Positions 21,280 through 30,521 are shown, numbered from the stretch's first letter. The stretch is 64,000 nucleotides of DNA from Cupriavidus sp. (GCA_031181345.1 JAPSLC010000022.1:1-64000), one strand, 5' to 3'. Translations and numbers: made by a program. Notes: generated by a model from the letters alone, not told the origin.

Positions 21280-22365
21280 TCAGGCGATCCGCTGCTTCGC
21301 CTTCTGTGCGTACTGCCAGCCCATCTCGGCCATCGGCCGGGCCCGTCTGCCGGCATCGACCGCCTGCGCCGACGACGCGGTGCCGTCGACCACCCGTTTG
21401 GCGATGCCCTGCAGGATGCCGGCGATGCGGAACATGCTGAAGGCCAGGTAGAAGTTCCAGTCGCCGGTGATCTGGCGGCCGGTGCGCTGCTCGTACATGC
21501 GGCGATAGGTCGCCTCGTCGGGGATGCCGAGGGCGGCGTAGTCGAGCCCGGCGATGCCGCGGAACTGGCCTGGCGCAATATGCCAGCTCATGCAGTGGTA
21601 GCCGAAGTCGGCCATCGGATGACCCAGCGTCGACAGCTCCCAGTCCAGCACCGCCAGCACGCGCGGCTCGGTGGGATGGAACATCAGGTTGTCGAGCCGG
21701 TAGTCGCCGTGGACGATGCTGGTCAGGTCCTGGTCTTCCTCGGGGATATGGTGCGGGAGCCAGTCCATCAGCGCGTCCATCGCGTCGATCTTCTCCGTCT
21801 CGGACAGCTTGTACTGCTTGGTCCAGCGCTCGATCTGGCGCGCGAAGTAGTTGCCCGGCTTGCCGTAGTCGCCCAGCCCGATGGCCTGGTAGTCGACGGT
21901 ATGCATGGCGGCGATGACGCGGTTCATCTCGTCGTAGATCGCGGCGCGTTCGCCTGGGCTCATGCCGGGCAGCGACTGGTCCCACAGCACGCGGCCGTTG
22001 ACGTACTCCATGATGTAGAAGGCGCGGCCGATCACGGCCTCGTCCTCGCACAGCGCGTACATGCGGGCGACCGGCACGTCGGTATTCGCCAGCGCCGCCA
22101 TCACGCGGTACTCGCGCTCGATCGCGTGCGCCGAAGGCAGCAGCTTCGACTTCGGCCCCGGCTTGGCGCGCATCACGTAGGTCCGGCCCGGGGTGATCAG
22201 CTTGAAGGTGGGATTGGACTGGCCGCCCTTGAATTGCTCGACCGTCAGCGGCCCGGCGAAATCCTCGACATGGTCGCGCAGCCAGGCCTCGAGCGCGGCG
22301 GTATCGAAGCGCTGCTGGTCGGCGACAGGGCGCGTGCCCTCGAACTGGGAAAGATTGCTGCTCAT
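21280..22365 (-). CDS. Phosphotransferase family protein (ACAD10/11 kinase-like)
   Basis: Aminoglycoside-phosphotransferase-fold protein of 361 residues, like the kinase-like domain found with ACAD10/11 acyl-CoA dehydrogenases. It shows FKGGQSNPTFKL near residue 45, the catalytic loop VHGDYRLDNLMFHP near 205 and the metal motif VLDWELSTLGHPMAD near 225. Members are thought to phosphorylate 4-hydroxyacyl-CoA for beta-oxidation. Its place directly downstream of an enoyl-CoA hydratase and a hydroxyacyl-CoA dehydrogenase fits. It is the third gene of that operon. Confidence 0.88.
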   Translation of the reverse strand: MSSNLSQFEGTRPVADQQRFDTAALEAWLRDHVEDFAGPLTVEQFKGGQSNPTFKLITPGRTYVMRAKPGPKSKLLPSAHAIEREYRVMAALANTDVPVARMYALCEDEAVIGRAFYIMEYVNGRVLWDQSLPGMSPGERAAIYDEMNRVIAAMHTVDYQAIGLGDYGKPGNYFARQIERWTKQYKLSETEKIDAMDALMDWLPHHIPEEDQDLTSIVHGDYRLDNLMFHPTEPRVLAVLDWELSTLGHPMADFGYHCMSWHIAPGQFRGIAGLDYAALGIPDEATYRRMYEQRTGRQITGDWNFYLAFSMFRIAGILQGIAKRVVDGTASSAQAVDAGRRARPMAEMGWQYAQKAKQRIA

Positions 22366-22437
22366 GCTGTCTCCGGTATCTTTTTTATCGGGATCGGTGC
22401 GGGTGTCCCCGCGATCGGCCGGCCTCGGCCGCGCGCT

Positions 22438-23217
22438 TCAACGATAGTTCGGCTTGCGCTTCTCCAGGAAGGCGCTGATGCCTTCGCCGCCGTCGGCGTG
22501 ATGCAGCGCGGCGACGAAGTTCTCGCGCTCCTGCGCCAGATGAGCGTTCAGCGACAACGTGCCGGCCTGATTGATCAGCCCCTTGATGCGGCCCATCGCG
22601 TGCGAGGACTGCGCGGCCAGCGACTGGCCCAGGCGCAGCGCTTCGGCCAGCGCCTCGCCCGGCTCGGTCACGCGATTGACCAGGCCGAACTGCGCGAGCC
22701 GCTGCGCGTCGACGGTCTTGCCTTCGATCAGCAGCTCCGACGCCAGCTGGCGCGGCAGCGCGCGCGCCAGCTCATACGAGCCGCCGCCGTCCGGCGTCAG
22801 GCCGACCTTGACGTAGGCCATCACGAACTTGGCATTGCTGGCCGCCACCACGAAATCGCAGGCCAGCACCACCGAGAAGCCAGCGCCCGCCGCGGCGCCT
22901 TCCACCGCGGCGATGATCGGCTTCGGAAACGCGTGCAGGCTTTCGATCCAGGCGTGCAGCATCGTGATGCTGTCGGCTTGTACCTGCGGCGGCTGCGCGC
23001 GATTGCCCAGCAGCCGGTTCAGGTTGCCGCCGGCGCAGAACATGCCGTCGGCGCCGGTCAGCACCACCGAGCGGATGCCGCTGTCCTGCTCGGCCGCCTG
23101 CAGGGCTTCCTTCGTCGCGTGGTAGATCTCCGGGCCGAGCGCATTGCGCATTTCCGGGTTGGAGATGGTCAGCACCAGCGTCGCATCGACGCGTTCGGAC
23201 AGCAGTTGGGCAGGCAT
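22438..23217 (-). CDS. Enoyl-CoA hydratase/isomerase family protein
   Basis: Crotonase-fold enzyme of 259 residues. The CoA oxyanion-hole segments are present: FCAGGNLNRLL near 60 and AAVEGAAAGAGFSVVLACD near 108. The position of Glu-144 of classical hydratases is occupied by LTPDGGGSYELAR, where Asp replaces Glu, a pattern typical of oxepin-CoA or isomerase-like members (PaaG/DmdD-like). The reaction is therefore hydration or isomerisation of an unsaturated acyl-CoA, not certain which. It is the second gene of the operon. Confidence 0.9.
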   Translation of the reverse strand: MPAQLLSERVDATLVLTISNPEMRNALGPEIYHATKEALQAAEQDSGIRSVVLTGADGMFCAGGNLNRLLGNRAQPPQVQADSITMLHAWIESLHAFPKPIIAAVEGAAAGAGFSVVLACDFVVAASNAKFVMAYVKVGLTPDGGGSYELARALPRQLASELLIEGKTVDAQRLAQFGLVNRVTEPGEALAEALRLGQSLAAQSSHAMGRIKGLINQAGTLSLNAHLAQERENFVAALHHADGGEGISAFLEKRKPNYR

Positions 23218-23293
23218 GGCGGCTCGGCTCGGTGGCGTGTTGAGTGGAAGGGAAGCCCCGGGGAAGGGCGGCCCGGAAGGCGGTCGGGAAGCG

Positions 23294-24817
23294 TCAGGCT
23301 TCCTCGGTCAGCAGCGACAGGCCGAGGCTGGCGCGGCGCCACAGCCACGGACTCGGGCGATAGCGCATGTCGCCGGTCAGCCGCTCCATATTGCGCAGCA
23401 CCTCGAGGACCAGCTGCGGGCCGATCGCATCGCCCAGCGCCAGCGGACCCTTCGGATAGCCCAGGCCCAGATTGACGGCGAGGTCGATGTCCGACGGCGT
23501 CGCGATGCGCTGCTGCGCGATATCCGAGGCGATATTGACGATGCACGAGACGATGCGCTGGGCGACGAAGCCGGCCGAGTCGCGGATCACCGTGACCGGC
23601 ACGCCGTCGCTGGCGAACAGGCCGTGGGCGGCGTCGCGCATGGTTGCGCTGGTGGCGGGCGTCGTCATCAGCGTGCGGCGCTTGGTGGCCTCGAACGGCA
23701 GCAGCGTGTCGATGGCGACCACACGGCTCGCATCGAGGCCCTGCTGCAGCGCGCAGGTGGTCGCATCCAGACCCAGCGGGGTCACCACGATCAGCGCATC
23801 GGCCGACGGCGCGTTGCCGCCCTCGGGCGTGACGCCCATCGCGGTCAGCAGCTTGACCACCATCGCATGGCCGCGCTCGCTGTCGCGGCTGACCCAGACG
23901 CTGGCCGGCCGCGCGCCCGGCACCGGCGCGGCGGCGGGCAGCTGCTTCTGGCCATCGACGTAGCGGTAGAAGCCGGCGCCGGTCTTGCGGCCCAGCAGCC
24001 CGCCGACCTGGCGGATCGCCGTGATCGGCGACGGGCGATAGCGCGGCTCCTGGTAGAACTGGTTGTAGATCGACTCCATCACCGGGTGCGAGACGTCGAG
24101 CCCGGTCAGGTCCATCAGCTCGAACGGGCCCATGCGGAAGCCGGCCTGCTCGCGCATGATCGCGTCGATGTCGGCGAACTCGGCCACGCCTTCCTGCGCG
24201 GCCTTCAGCCCTTCGATGTTCATGCCGCGGCCGGCATGGTTGACGATGAAGCCCGGCATGTCCTTGCAGCGTACCGGCGTATGGCCCATGCGGCGCGACA
24301 GCGCCATCAGCGCATCGCCGACCGCCGGATCGCCGGACAGGCCGTCGATCACCTCGACCACCTTCATCAGCGGCACCGGGTTGAAGAAGTGATAGCCGAC
24401 GACGCGGCCCGGGTGCCTGGCGCCGACCGCGATCGCGGTGATCGACAGCGACGAGGTGTTCGACGCGATCACTGCATCGGGACGCACGATGGCCTCGAGC
24501 TTGGCGACCAGGTCGCGCTTGACTTCGAGCCGCTCGACGATGGCCTCGAGCACCATGTCGCAGTCGGCCATTTCCTCGAGCGCGCCGCACGGCTGCACGC
24601 GCGAGAGCGTGGCGGCGGCATCGTCGCTGCTGATCTTGCCCTTGTCGGCGAGCTTGGCCAGCGTGTCCTGCAGGTACTGGCGGGCGGCCGCGACGGCCTG
24701 GGGATTGGTGTCGAACAGGCGGACGGTCAGGCCGGCCTGCGCGGCGATCTGGGCAATGCCCCGGCCCATCGCGCCGGTGCCCACGATGCCGAGGGTGTCG
24801 ATAGTCAAAGTGCTCAT
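23294..24817 (-). CDS. 3-hydroxyacyl-CoA dehydrogenase (PaaH-like)
   Basis: NAD-dependent 3-hydroxyacyl-CoA dehydrogenase, 507 residues. It has the N-terminal Rossmann GTGAMGRGIAQIAAQAG near residue 12, the SNTSSLSI segment near 115, catalytic YHFFNPVPLMKVVEV near 138, and two C-terminal helical dimerisation domains (from ~185 and again from ~405), the doubled layout of PaaH/PaaC. A degradation role in aromatic or fatty-acid metabolism is likely. First gene of the operon with enoyl-CoA hydratase and phosphotransferase. A 12-base perfect palindrome sits just upstream. Confidence 0.9.
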   Translation of the reverse strand: MSTLTIDTLGIVGTGAMGRGIAQIAAQAGLTVRLFDTNPQAVAAARQYLQDTLAKLADKGKISSDDAAATLSRVQPCGALEEMADCDMVLEAIVERLEVKRDLVAKLEAIVRPDAVIASNTSSLSITAIAVGARHPGRVVGYHFFNPVPLMKVVEVIDGLSGDPAVGDALMALSRRMGHTPVRCKDMPGFIVNHAGRGMNIEGLKAAQEGVAEFADIDAIMREQAGFRMGPFELMDLTGLDVSHPVMESIYNQFYQEPRYRPSPITAIRQVGGLLGRKTGAGFYRYVDGQKQLPAAAPVPGARPASVWVSRDSERGHAMVVKLLTAMGVTPEGGNAPSADALIVVTPLGLDATTCALQQGLDASRVVAIDTLLPFEATKRRTLMTTPATSATMRDAAHGLFASDGVPVTVIRDSAGFVAQRIVSCIVNIASDIAQQRIATPSDIDLAVNLGLGYPKGPLALGDAIGPQLVLEVLRNMERLTGDMRYRPSPWLWRRASLGLSLLTEEA

Positions 24818-24846
24818 CGTGCTTCCAAAAAGTTGTGGTTAAATTA

Positions 24847-24858
24847 GCACGCTCGTGC
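24847..24858. promoter_or_regulatory. Palindrome in divergent promoter region (candidate TetR/FadR-type operator)
   Basis: GCACG-CT-CGTGC, a perfect inverted repeat in an AT-rich pocket 30 bases upstream of the 3-hydroxyacyl-CoA dehydrogenase start. Its position and size fit the operator of a regulator of fatty-acid genes. No regulator gene is adjacent. It was compared with the HrcA CIRCE element and does not match it. Confidence 0.4.
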
Positions 24859-24983
24859 GGTTTTTGCACTCGTTGCGTGAACCCTGCCGCGCCGGCGCGT
24901 GCGCTGATCGGCCAAAAGCCGAGGCGCGGCCTACGCACGACATCACGTAGGACACTACGCAGGACAACAAAGGAGACATACCC

Positions 24984-25625
24984 ATGCTGAAGCTCTGCGG
25001 CTTTGCCGCCAGCAACTACTACAACAAGGTCAAGCTGGCGCTGATGGAGAAGAATGTGCCGTTCGAGGAGGTGCTGGCCTGGATCGGCGAGACCGATCCG
25101 AACGCCTCGCCGCTGGGCAAGGTGCCGTACATCATTGCCGATGGCGGCTCGCTGTGCGAATCGGAGGTGATCGCCGAATACCTGGAGGCCGCCTATCCGC
25201 AGACCCCGCTGCTGCCGGCAGATCCGCTGGCCGCCGGCAAGGTGCGAGAACTGATCACCTACATGGAACTGTATCTGGAACTGACCGTGCGGGAGCTCTA
25301 TCCCGAGGCGTTTTTCGGCGGCAAGGTCAGCGATGGCGTCAAGGAGCGCCAGCACAAGCTGCTGACGCGCTACATTCCGGCCTTCGCCAAGCTGGCGAAA
25401 TTCTCGCCGTATGTGGCCGGCGACAGCTTCACGCTGGCGGACTGCGCCGCGGTGGTCCATCTGCCGCTGGTGTCGGCCGCCACCAAGATCATCTACGGCG
25501 CCGACATGCTGGCCGACCTGCCGGTCAAGGACTATCTGAAGCGGATGAGCGAGCGGCCGACGGTGCAGAAGGTGAACGCGGACCGCAAGACCAATACCGA
25601 ACTGATGTTGAGCCGGAGCAAGTAA
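24984..25625 (+). CDS. Glutathione S-transferase family protein
   Basis: Glutathione S-transferase of 213 residues: an N-terminal thioredoxin-fold domain (LCGFAASNYYNKVKLAL, then the cis-Pro segment GKVPYIIADGGSLCESEVI near residue 48-65) and a C-terminal helical domain with the DSFTLADCAAVVHLPL motif near 145. AGGAGA precedes the start. It is divergent from the acyl-CoA operon. The substrate is not predictable. Confidence 0.9.
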   Translation: MLKLCGFAASNYYNKVKLALMEKNVPFEEVLAWIGETDPNASPLGKVPYIIADGGSLCESEVIAEYLEAAYPQTPLLPADPLAAGKVRELITYMELYLELTVRELYPEAFFGGKVSDGVKERQHKLLTRYIPAFAKLAKFSPYVAGDSFTLADCAAVVHLPLVSAATKIIYGADMLADLPVKDYLKRMSERPTVQKVNADRKTNTELMLSRSK

Positions 25626-25649
25626 GGGCGCGAGGGCGCTTCAACACCA

Positions 25650-25768
25650 CCCCCTCCCCCGACCCTCTCCCCCTGAGGGGGAGAGGGAGAACACACTCAG
25701 CAGAACGCCAATCGTCGCGCGGTTTTTCTCCCTTCTCCCGCTTGCGGGAGAGGGGCGGGGGAGAGGGC
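25650..25768. repeat. REPIN-like doublet of GC-rich palindromes (copy 3)
   Basis: Hairpin one (25664-25686) is base-for-base the same as the one at 46-68, with a TGA loop. Hairpin two (25731-25754) matches the one at 111-134 with one wobble pair. The spacer also resembles copy 1 (both contain GAACACA near the first hairpin). It lies between the convergent ends of the GST and aminotransferase genes. Confidence 0.8.
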
Positions 25769-25805
25769 AACGGGCGGTCGCATCGCGCTGACCGCCCGCT
25801 CTACC

Positions 25806-26969
25806 TCACAGCCTGCGCAACCTCTCCAGCGCCAGCCCCAGCGTTTCCTCGCGCTTGGCGAAGCAGAAGCGCACCACGCCCGATTCGCGCGGCTGCGAAT
25901 AGAACGCCGACACCGGAATCGCCGCGACGCCGATCTCGCGCGTCAGCCACATCGCGAAATCCGCCTCGCTCATATCCGAGATCGCCGAATAGTCGACGCA
26001 CTGGAAATACGTGCCGTCCGACGGCAGCAGCTTGAAGCGCGTATCGGCCAGTCCCGCACGGAAGTAATCGCGCTTGGCCTGATAGAAGGCCGGCAATTCG
26101 AGATAGGCCGCGGGGTCCGCCATGTAGTCGGCCAGGCCGTGCTGCACCGGCGTATTGACCGTGAATACATTGAACTGGTGGACCTTGCGGAACTCGGCCA
26201 TCAGCGCGGCCGGCGCGGCAACATAGCCGACCTTCCAGCCGGTCACGTGATAGGTCTTGCCGAAGCTCGAGACGACGAAGCTGCGCCGCGCCAGTTCCGG
26301 ATGCCGCGCTACCGACTGATGCGCCTGGCCGTCGTAGACCATGTGCTCGTAGACCTCGTCCGACAGCAGCAGGATATCGGTGCCCGCCAGCAGCGCGGCC
26401 AGCTGGCGCATATCGTCCTCGCGCCAGATCGTGCCGGTCGGGTTGTGCGGCGTGTTGATCAGGATCATGCGCGTGCGCGGCGTGATCGCGGCGGCGAGGC
26501 GGTCGAACGGGATGCGGAAGTGCGGGGCGTCCAGCATCACCGGCACCGGCTTGCCGCCGGCCAGTTCGATCGCGGGCAGATAGCTGTCGTAGCACGGCTC
26601 CAGCACGATCACCTCGTCGCCCGGATGGACCGCGCACAGGATCGCGGTCAGCAGCGCCTGCGTGGCGCCGGCGGTCACCGTGATCTCGCTGTCCGCATCG
26701 TAGGCGCGGCCATAGAGCTTGCCGATCTTGTCGGCGATGGCCTGGCGCAGCCTGGGCACGCCGGCCATCGGCGGGTACTGGTTCAGGCCCGCCTGCATCG
26801 CGCGCGTGACCGCGTCGACGATCTTCGGATCGCAGTCGAAGTCCGGAAAGCCCTGACCCAGGTTGACCGCATTCTTCTCGGCGGCGAGCGCCGACATCAC
26901 GGTGAAGATCGTGGTGCCTACGTTGGGCAGGCGGGACGGGGGCGGGCTGAGCGGAGCGTCGGCGGACAT
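25806..26969 (-). CDS. Class I/II pyridoxal-phosphate aminotransferase (YbdL/methionine-type)
   Basis: Fold-type I aminotransferase of 387 residues. Motifs: NLGQGFPDFDCDP near 36, the PLP phosphate region TAGATQALLTAI near 103, INTPHNPTGTIW near 172, the Asp/Tyr pair in LLSDEVYEHMVYD near 200 and the Schiff-base Lys in SSFGKTYHVTGWKVGY near 237. The GQGFPDF opening is typical of methionine/kynurenine-type aminotransferases (YbdL, KYAT). Substrate specificity is inferred only. Confidence 0.9.
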   Translation of the reverse strand: MSADAPLSPPPSRLPNVGTTIFTVMSALAAEKNAVNLGQGFPDFDCDPKIVDAVTRAMQAGLNQYPPMAGVPRLRQAIADKIGKLYGRAYDADSEITVTAGATQALLTAILCAVHPGDEVIVLEPCYDSYLPAIELAGGKPVPVMLDAPHFRIPFDRLAAAITPRTRMILINTPHNPTGTIWREDDMRQLAALLAGTDILLLSDEVYEHMVYDGQAHQSVARHPELARRSFVVSSFGKTYHVTGWKVGYVAAPAALMAEFRKVHQFNVFTVNTPVQHGLADYMADPAAYLELPAFYQAKRDYFRAGLADTRFKLLPSDGTYFQCVDYSAISDMSEADFAMWLTREIGVAAIPVSAFYSQPRESGVVRFCFAKREETLGLALERLRRL

Positions 26970-27027
26970 GTCGTCGTCAAATCGTCAAATCGTCAATCGG
27001 ATGGCAGGCTGGCAGTCGGGGGCGATT

Positions 27028-27564
27028 CTAGCGCGCCGGCCGCGCGGCCAGCCAGGGCGCGAAGGCCTGCGGCGTCAATACCGCGACGCCGCTGCTGCGG
27101 CGCAGCCGGCCCGCGAGCTTGAGCACCGCCTTGTCCTTCGACACCAGGCAATCGGCGCCGGCGAAGTGCGCCAGCTCGATGAACTTCTGATCGTCGCCGT
27201 CGCGGCAGCGCGGCAGCCGGATCGCCTCGGCCTGCGTCGGGCAGGGCGGCGCGACCGCGGTGGTCAGCCGGTCCACGGTGGCCAGTGCCTCGCCGATATC
27301 GACCGCGAAGCGCGCGAACTGGGGATAGGCCAGCACGCGCCGCAACTCCTCGCGGCAATCGGCGCGGATCAGCGGCGCGATCGCGCCGTCTTGCAGCGCG
27401 GTGCGGATCGGCTCGGCATGCGGGTCGCGGAATACCAGCAGGTCGATCCAGACGTTGGAGTCCAGTACCACGCGGGGTGCGGAAACAGGGGCCGGGGGCG
27501 ATGCGGGATCGGCAAAGGGTTCGGTGTCGGATGCGGAGTCCGGCCCGGTAGAGGGGTTGAGCAT
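27028..27564 (-). CDS. PIN-domain putative toxin component
   Basis: 178 residues. The first ~28 are Pro/Ala/Ser-rich. A PIN-family ribonuclease fold follows: [18 protein letters not shown] (first acidic residue), [17 protein letters not shown] segment (second acidic), and [29 protein letters not shown] (third acidic cluster). It belongs to the group named 'putative toxin-antitoxin component, PIN family'. No antitoxin gene is adjacent. It is divergent from yaaA with 38 bases between starts. Start could be internal, after the low-complexity stretch. Confidence 0.8.
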   Translation of the reverse strand: MLNPSTGPDSASDTEPFADPASPPAPVSAPRVVLDSNVWIDLLVFRDPHAEPIRTALQDGAIAPLIRADCREELRRVLAYPQFARFAVDIGEALATVDRLTTAVAPPCPTQAEAIRLPRCRDGDDQKFIELAHFAGADCLVSKDKAVLKLAGRLRRSSGVAVLTPQAFAPWLAARPAR

Positions 27565-27602
27565 TCGTTACAATCTGGACTTTGTTTCTGCCGCATTCTG
27601 CC

Positions 27603-28400
27603 ATGTTGATCGTTCTGTCGCCCGCCAAGTCGCTGGACTACGAGACGCCGCCCCGCGTCCGGCCCCCGCTCAATGCCAGCCACCTGCCGCGGCTGATCCC
27701 GCGTTCGGCGCAGCTGATCGAACGTCTGCGCGCACTGGCGCCGCAGGAAATCGGCACGCTGATGGACATCTCCGACAAGCTCGCGGTGCTTAACGCGACC
27801 CGCTACGCCGACTGGTCGCCGAAGTTCACCGCGCGCAACAGCAAGCCCGCGGCGCTGGCCTTCAACGGCGATGTCTACGAAGGGCTCGACGCGCCCGGCC
27901 TGTCGGACGACGACCTGGCCTTCGCGCAGCGACATGTGCGCATCCTGTCGGGCCTGTACGGCGTGCTGCGGCCGCTGGACTGGATGCAGCCGTACCGCCT
28001 CGAGATGGGCACTCGGCTGGCGAACGAGGCCGGCAAGGACCTGTATGCGTTCTGGGGCGACGACGTGACGCAGCTGCTGAACAAGGACTTCGCCGCGCTG
28101 AAGGGCGAGGGCGCGCCGACGCTGGTCAATCTCGCTTCCGAGGAATACTTCAAGGTGGTCCGTCCCAAGGTGCTGGACGCGCGCGTGATCACGCCGGTGT
28201 TCGAGGACTGGAAGGGCGGCCGCTACAAGATCATCTCGTTCCATGCCAAGCGTGCGCGCGGCACGATGACGCGCTTCGCCGTGACCCGGCGCATCACCGA
28301 TCCGGCCGGCCTGAAGAAGTTCGCCGAGGACGGCTACGCCTACGACGCGAAGGCGTCGGACGCGACGCGCTGGGTGTTCCGCCGCCGGCTGGAAGACTGA
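27603..28400 (+). CDS. yaaA: Peroxide stress protein YaaA (UPF0246)
   Basis: 265 residues matching the YaaA/DUF328 family along its length: [17 protein letters not shown] at the start, [16 protein letters not shown] near 58, [22 protein letters not shown] near 117, [14 protein letters not shown] near 150 and [21 protein letters not shown] near 205. The family limits damage by hydrogen peroxide by lowering free iron and binds DNA. A TACAAT box at about 27570-27575 may be its -10 element. Confidence 0.95.
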   Translation: MLIVLSPAKSLDYETPPRVRPPLNASHLPRLIPRSAQLIERLRALAPQEIGTLMDISDKLAVLNATRYADWSPKFTARNSKPAALAFNGDVYEGLDAPGLSDDDLAFAQRHVRILSGLYGVLRPLDWMQPYRLEMGTRLANEAGKDLYAFWGDDVTQLLNKDFAALKGEGAPTLVNLASEEYFKVVRPKVLDARVITPVFEDWKGGRYKIISFHAKRARGTMTRFAVTRRITDPAGLKKFAEDGYAYDAKASDATRWVFRRRLED

Positions 28401-28474
28401 CGCCGCGCGCGGGGCATCGGCCGTGGCCCGGCACCCCGGCGGCCAACAACGAATTCGTCTTGCGAGGCTCAGAC

Positions 28475-29632
28475 ATGAAGACCGCAGCGCTGCATATCTC
28501 CAGCCGGTTCGATTCCGGCGCGATCGAAGTCGAGGCGCTGGACCGCGCCGACGATATCCGGCTGCGCATCCGCGCCGATTCGCATGCCGACTTCCGCCAG
28601 TGGTTCCATTTCCACCTGCAGGGCGCGGCGGGCCAGGCCTGCCGGCTGCAGTTCCTGAACGCCGGCGATTGCACCTATCCGGATGGCTGGCGCGACTACC
28701 GTGCGGTGGCCTCGTACGACCGCGTGCAGTGGTTCCGCGTGCCGACGCGCTTCGACGGGCAGGTGATGACGGTCGAATTCACGCCGGCGCACGACAGCGT
28801 CTGGCTGGCCTACTTCGAACCGTATCCGGAGGAACGCCACCTGGCGCTGCTGGGCACCTGCCAGCGTTCGCCGCGCGCGCGGCTGACGCATCTGGGCAGC
28901 ACGGTGCAGGGCCGCGACATGACGGCGGTGACGATCGGCACGCCGGCAGAAGGCGGCAATGACGGCCGCAAGACGGTCTGGATGATCGCGCGCCAGCATC
29001 CGGGCGAGACCATGGCCGAATGGTTCGTCGAAGGCGTGCTGCAGCGGCTGACCGGCACCGGCATCTGGGCCGGCGACGGCGTGGCCGAGCGGCTGCTGCA
29101 GAAGGCCGTGTTCCATATCGTGCCGAACATGAATCCGGACGGCTCGGCGCTGGGCAATCTGCGGACCAACGCGGCCGGCGCGAACCTGAACCGCGAATGG
29201 ATGGCGCCGAGCCTCGATACCAGCCCCGAGGTCTATCACGTGCGCCGGGCGATCGAGTCGACCGGCTGCGACCTGTTCTTCGACATCCACGGCGACGAGG
29301 GGCTGCCGTACAACTTCATCGCCGGCAGCGAGATGCTGCCCAGCTTTACCGAGTCGCAGCGCGTCGCGCAGGCGCGCTTCGTCGAGGCGTTCAAGCGCGC
29401 CACGCCGGACTTCCAGGACGTGCATGGCTATGCAGCGAGCAAGTACAACGCCGATGCGCTGAAGCTGGCCTCCAAGTACATCGGCCACGCGTTCGGCTGC
29501 CTGTCGCTGACGTTGGAGATGCCGTTCAAGGACAACGCCGACCTGCCGCAGCCCGAGGTCGGCTGGAACGGCGCCCGCAGCGCGCTGCTGGGCGCGGCGA
29601 TGCTGCAGGCGATCCTGACGCAGCTGGACTGA
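28475..29632 (+). CDS. M14-family zinc carboxypeptidase (cytosolic carboxypeptidase-like)
   Basis: 385 residues. An N-terminal beta-sandwich domain (residues 1-~120) precedes an M14 peptidase domain, the layout of cytosolic carboxypeptidases (AGBL/CCP, subfamily M14_6). Zinc ligands are HPGE (near 172) and His in FFDIHGDEG (near 268). The substrate-binding Asn-Arg appears in GANLNREW and the general-base Glu in SLTLEMPFKDN. There is no signal peptide, so it is cytoplasmic. Bacterial substrates are unknown. Confidence 0.88.
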   Translation: MKTAALHISSRFDSGAIEVEALDRADDIRLRIRADSHADFRQWFHFHLQGAAGQACRLQFLNAGDCTYPDGWRDYRAVASYDRVQWFRVPTRFDGQVMTVEFTPAHDSVWLAYFEPYPEERHLALLGTCQRSPRARLTHLGSTVQGRDMTAVTIGTPAEGGNDGRKTVWMIARQHPGETMAEWFVEGVLQRLTGTGIWAGDGVAERLLQKAVFHIVPNMNPDGSALGNLRTNAAGANLNREWMAPSLDTSPEVYHVRRAIESTGCDLFFDIHGDEGLPYNFIAGSEMLPSFTESQRVAQARFVEAFKRATPDFQDVHGYAASKYNADALKLASKYIGHAFGCLSLTLEMPFKDNADLPQPEVGWNGARSALLGAAMLQAILTQLD

Positions 29633-29637
29633 GCGCC

Positions 29638-29659
29638 GCTGCCGGGGCGACCCGGCAGC
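29638..29659. terminator. Hairpin with GCGA tetraloop between convergent genes
   Basis: Perfect 9-bp arms (29638-29646 and 29651-29659) closed by a GCGA (GNRA-type) loop, placed just between the ends of the M14 peptidase and the lipoprotein genes. No T-tract follows on either strand. It could end transcription from both sides. Confidence 0.5.
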
Positions 29660-29675
29660 GATGCAGCGGGGAAGG

Positions 29676-30521
29676 TCAGCGCGACGGCTTGCTGGTCTTC
29701 TTCGTCGACTTGCTGGCGCTGCTCGCACCGCCGGACTTCACCGCGGCCTTCTTCGCGCTGCCCGACGACTTGGCCGGCGATTTGGCCGACGTGGCCTTGC
29801 CCGACCGGCTCGACCTGGCGGCCTTCGCCTTCGACTTTCCGCCCCTGGCGGTGGCATTGCGCGGCGCCACGCTGACGGCAGGTTTGGCGGCCGGCTCGAC
29901 GATGATGTCGCCGTCGTCGTCCAGCAGTTCGTAGGCCAGCATCATGCCGTCGTCATAGCCGCAGCGGACCTTGACCGGGTCCCAGCGCGATTGGCCCGAT
30001 TGGCCCGATTGGCCGTTGCGGCGATGCGCGGCCGCGGAGAAGGTCACCACCGACGTGACCGGCACCGCCTGCTTGCCGCGCGAGAAGCGGCCTTCCCAGT
30101 TTTCGACCGAGGCCTGGCCCGAGGCCAGCGCGCCGGTCGGGATGCGCAACGCGTCGTAGGTCGCCGAGCGCGGCACCACCCAGCTCGCGTGCGCGGCGCA
30201 GTCGGCCACGTCGGCGCTGGCGTTCTCGCTGCGCATCAGCTGCTGGCGCATCTGCGCACGGTATTCGGCCAGGCTGACGCGGCCGGTGGACGGCAGCGTG
30301 ACGGTCCTGGTCGGGGAGTTGTCGTTGGCCGGCGGCGGCACCGCCGGCTTGTCGGAGTAGGAAGTCGCGCCGCGCGGTGCGGGCACGGGGACTGGCGGTG
30401 CGGGGCTGGCGGCGGGCGCCTGGGCCTGCTGGCCGGTGGCGTCGCCCGGCTCGTCGGGCGCGGTGGCACAGGCTGCCAGCATCAGGGCGGCGGCCGCGGC
30501 GGCGAGCGCGCGCAACCGCAT
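29676..30521 (-). CDS. Lipoprotein with histone-H1-like Lys/Ser/Ala tail
   Basis: 281 residues from the Met at 30521: signal peptide RLRALAAAAAALMLAACAT with the lipobox Cys near residue 18, a Pro/Ala linker, a central domain (~75-205) with two or more Cys and no recognised family, and a C-terminal ~60 residues almost wholly Lys, Ser, Ala and Gly (KSKAKAARSSRSGKATSAKS-like), as in histone-H1-like proteins. A Gly-Gln-Ser triplet is tandemly repeated (27 bases, 29989-30015). A cationic tail on an exported lipoprotein could bind DNA, LPS or peptidoglycan. The function is unknown. Confidence 0.75.
   Translation of the reverse strand: MRLRALAAAAAALMLAACATAPDEPGDATGQQAQAPAASPAPPVPVPAPRGATSYSDKPAVPPPANDNSPTRTVTLPSTGRVSLAEYRAQMRQQLMRSENASADVADCAAHASWVVPRSATYDALRIPTGALASGQASVENWEGRFSRGKQAVPVTSVVTFSAAAHRRNGQSGQSGQSRWDPVKVRCGYDDGMMLAYELLDDDGDIIVEPAAKPAVSVAPRNATARGGKSKAKAARSSRSGKATSAKSPAKSSGSAKKAAVKSGGASSASKSTKKTSKPSR

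Noticed and set aside
24840..24875. Possible CIRCE element for HrcA
   Set aside because: TTAGCAC is present, but the spacer and second arm do not match TTAGCACTC-N9-GAGTGCTAA. The neighbouring genes are not chaperones.
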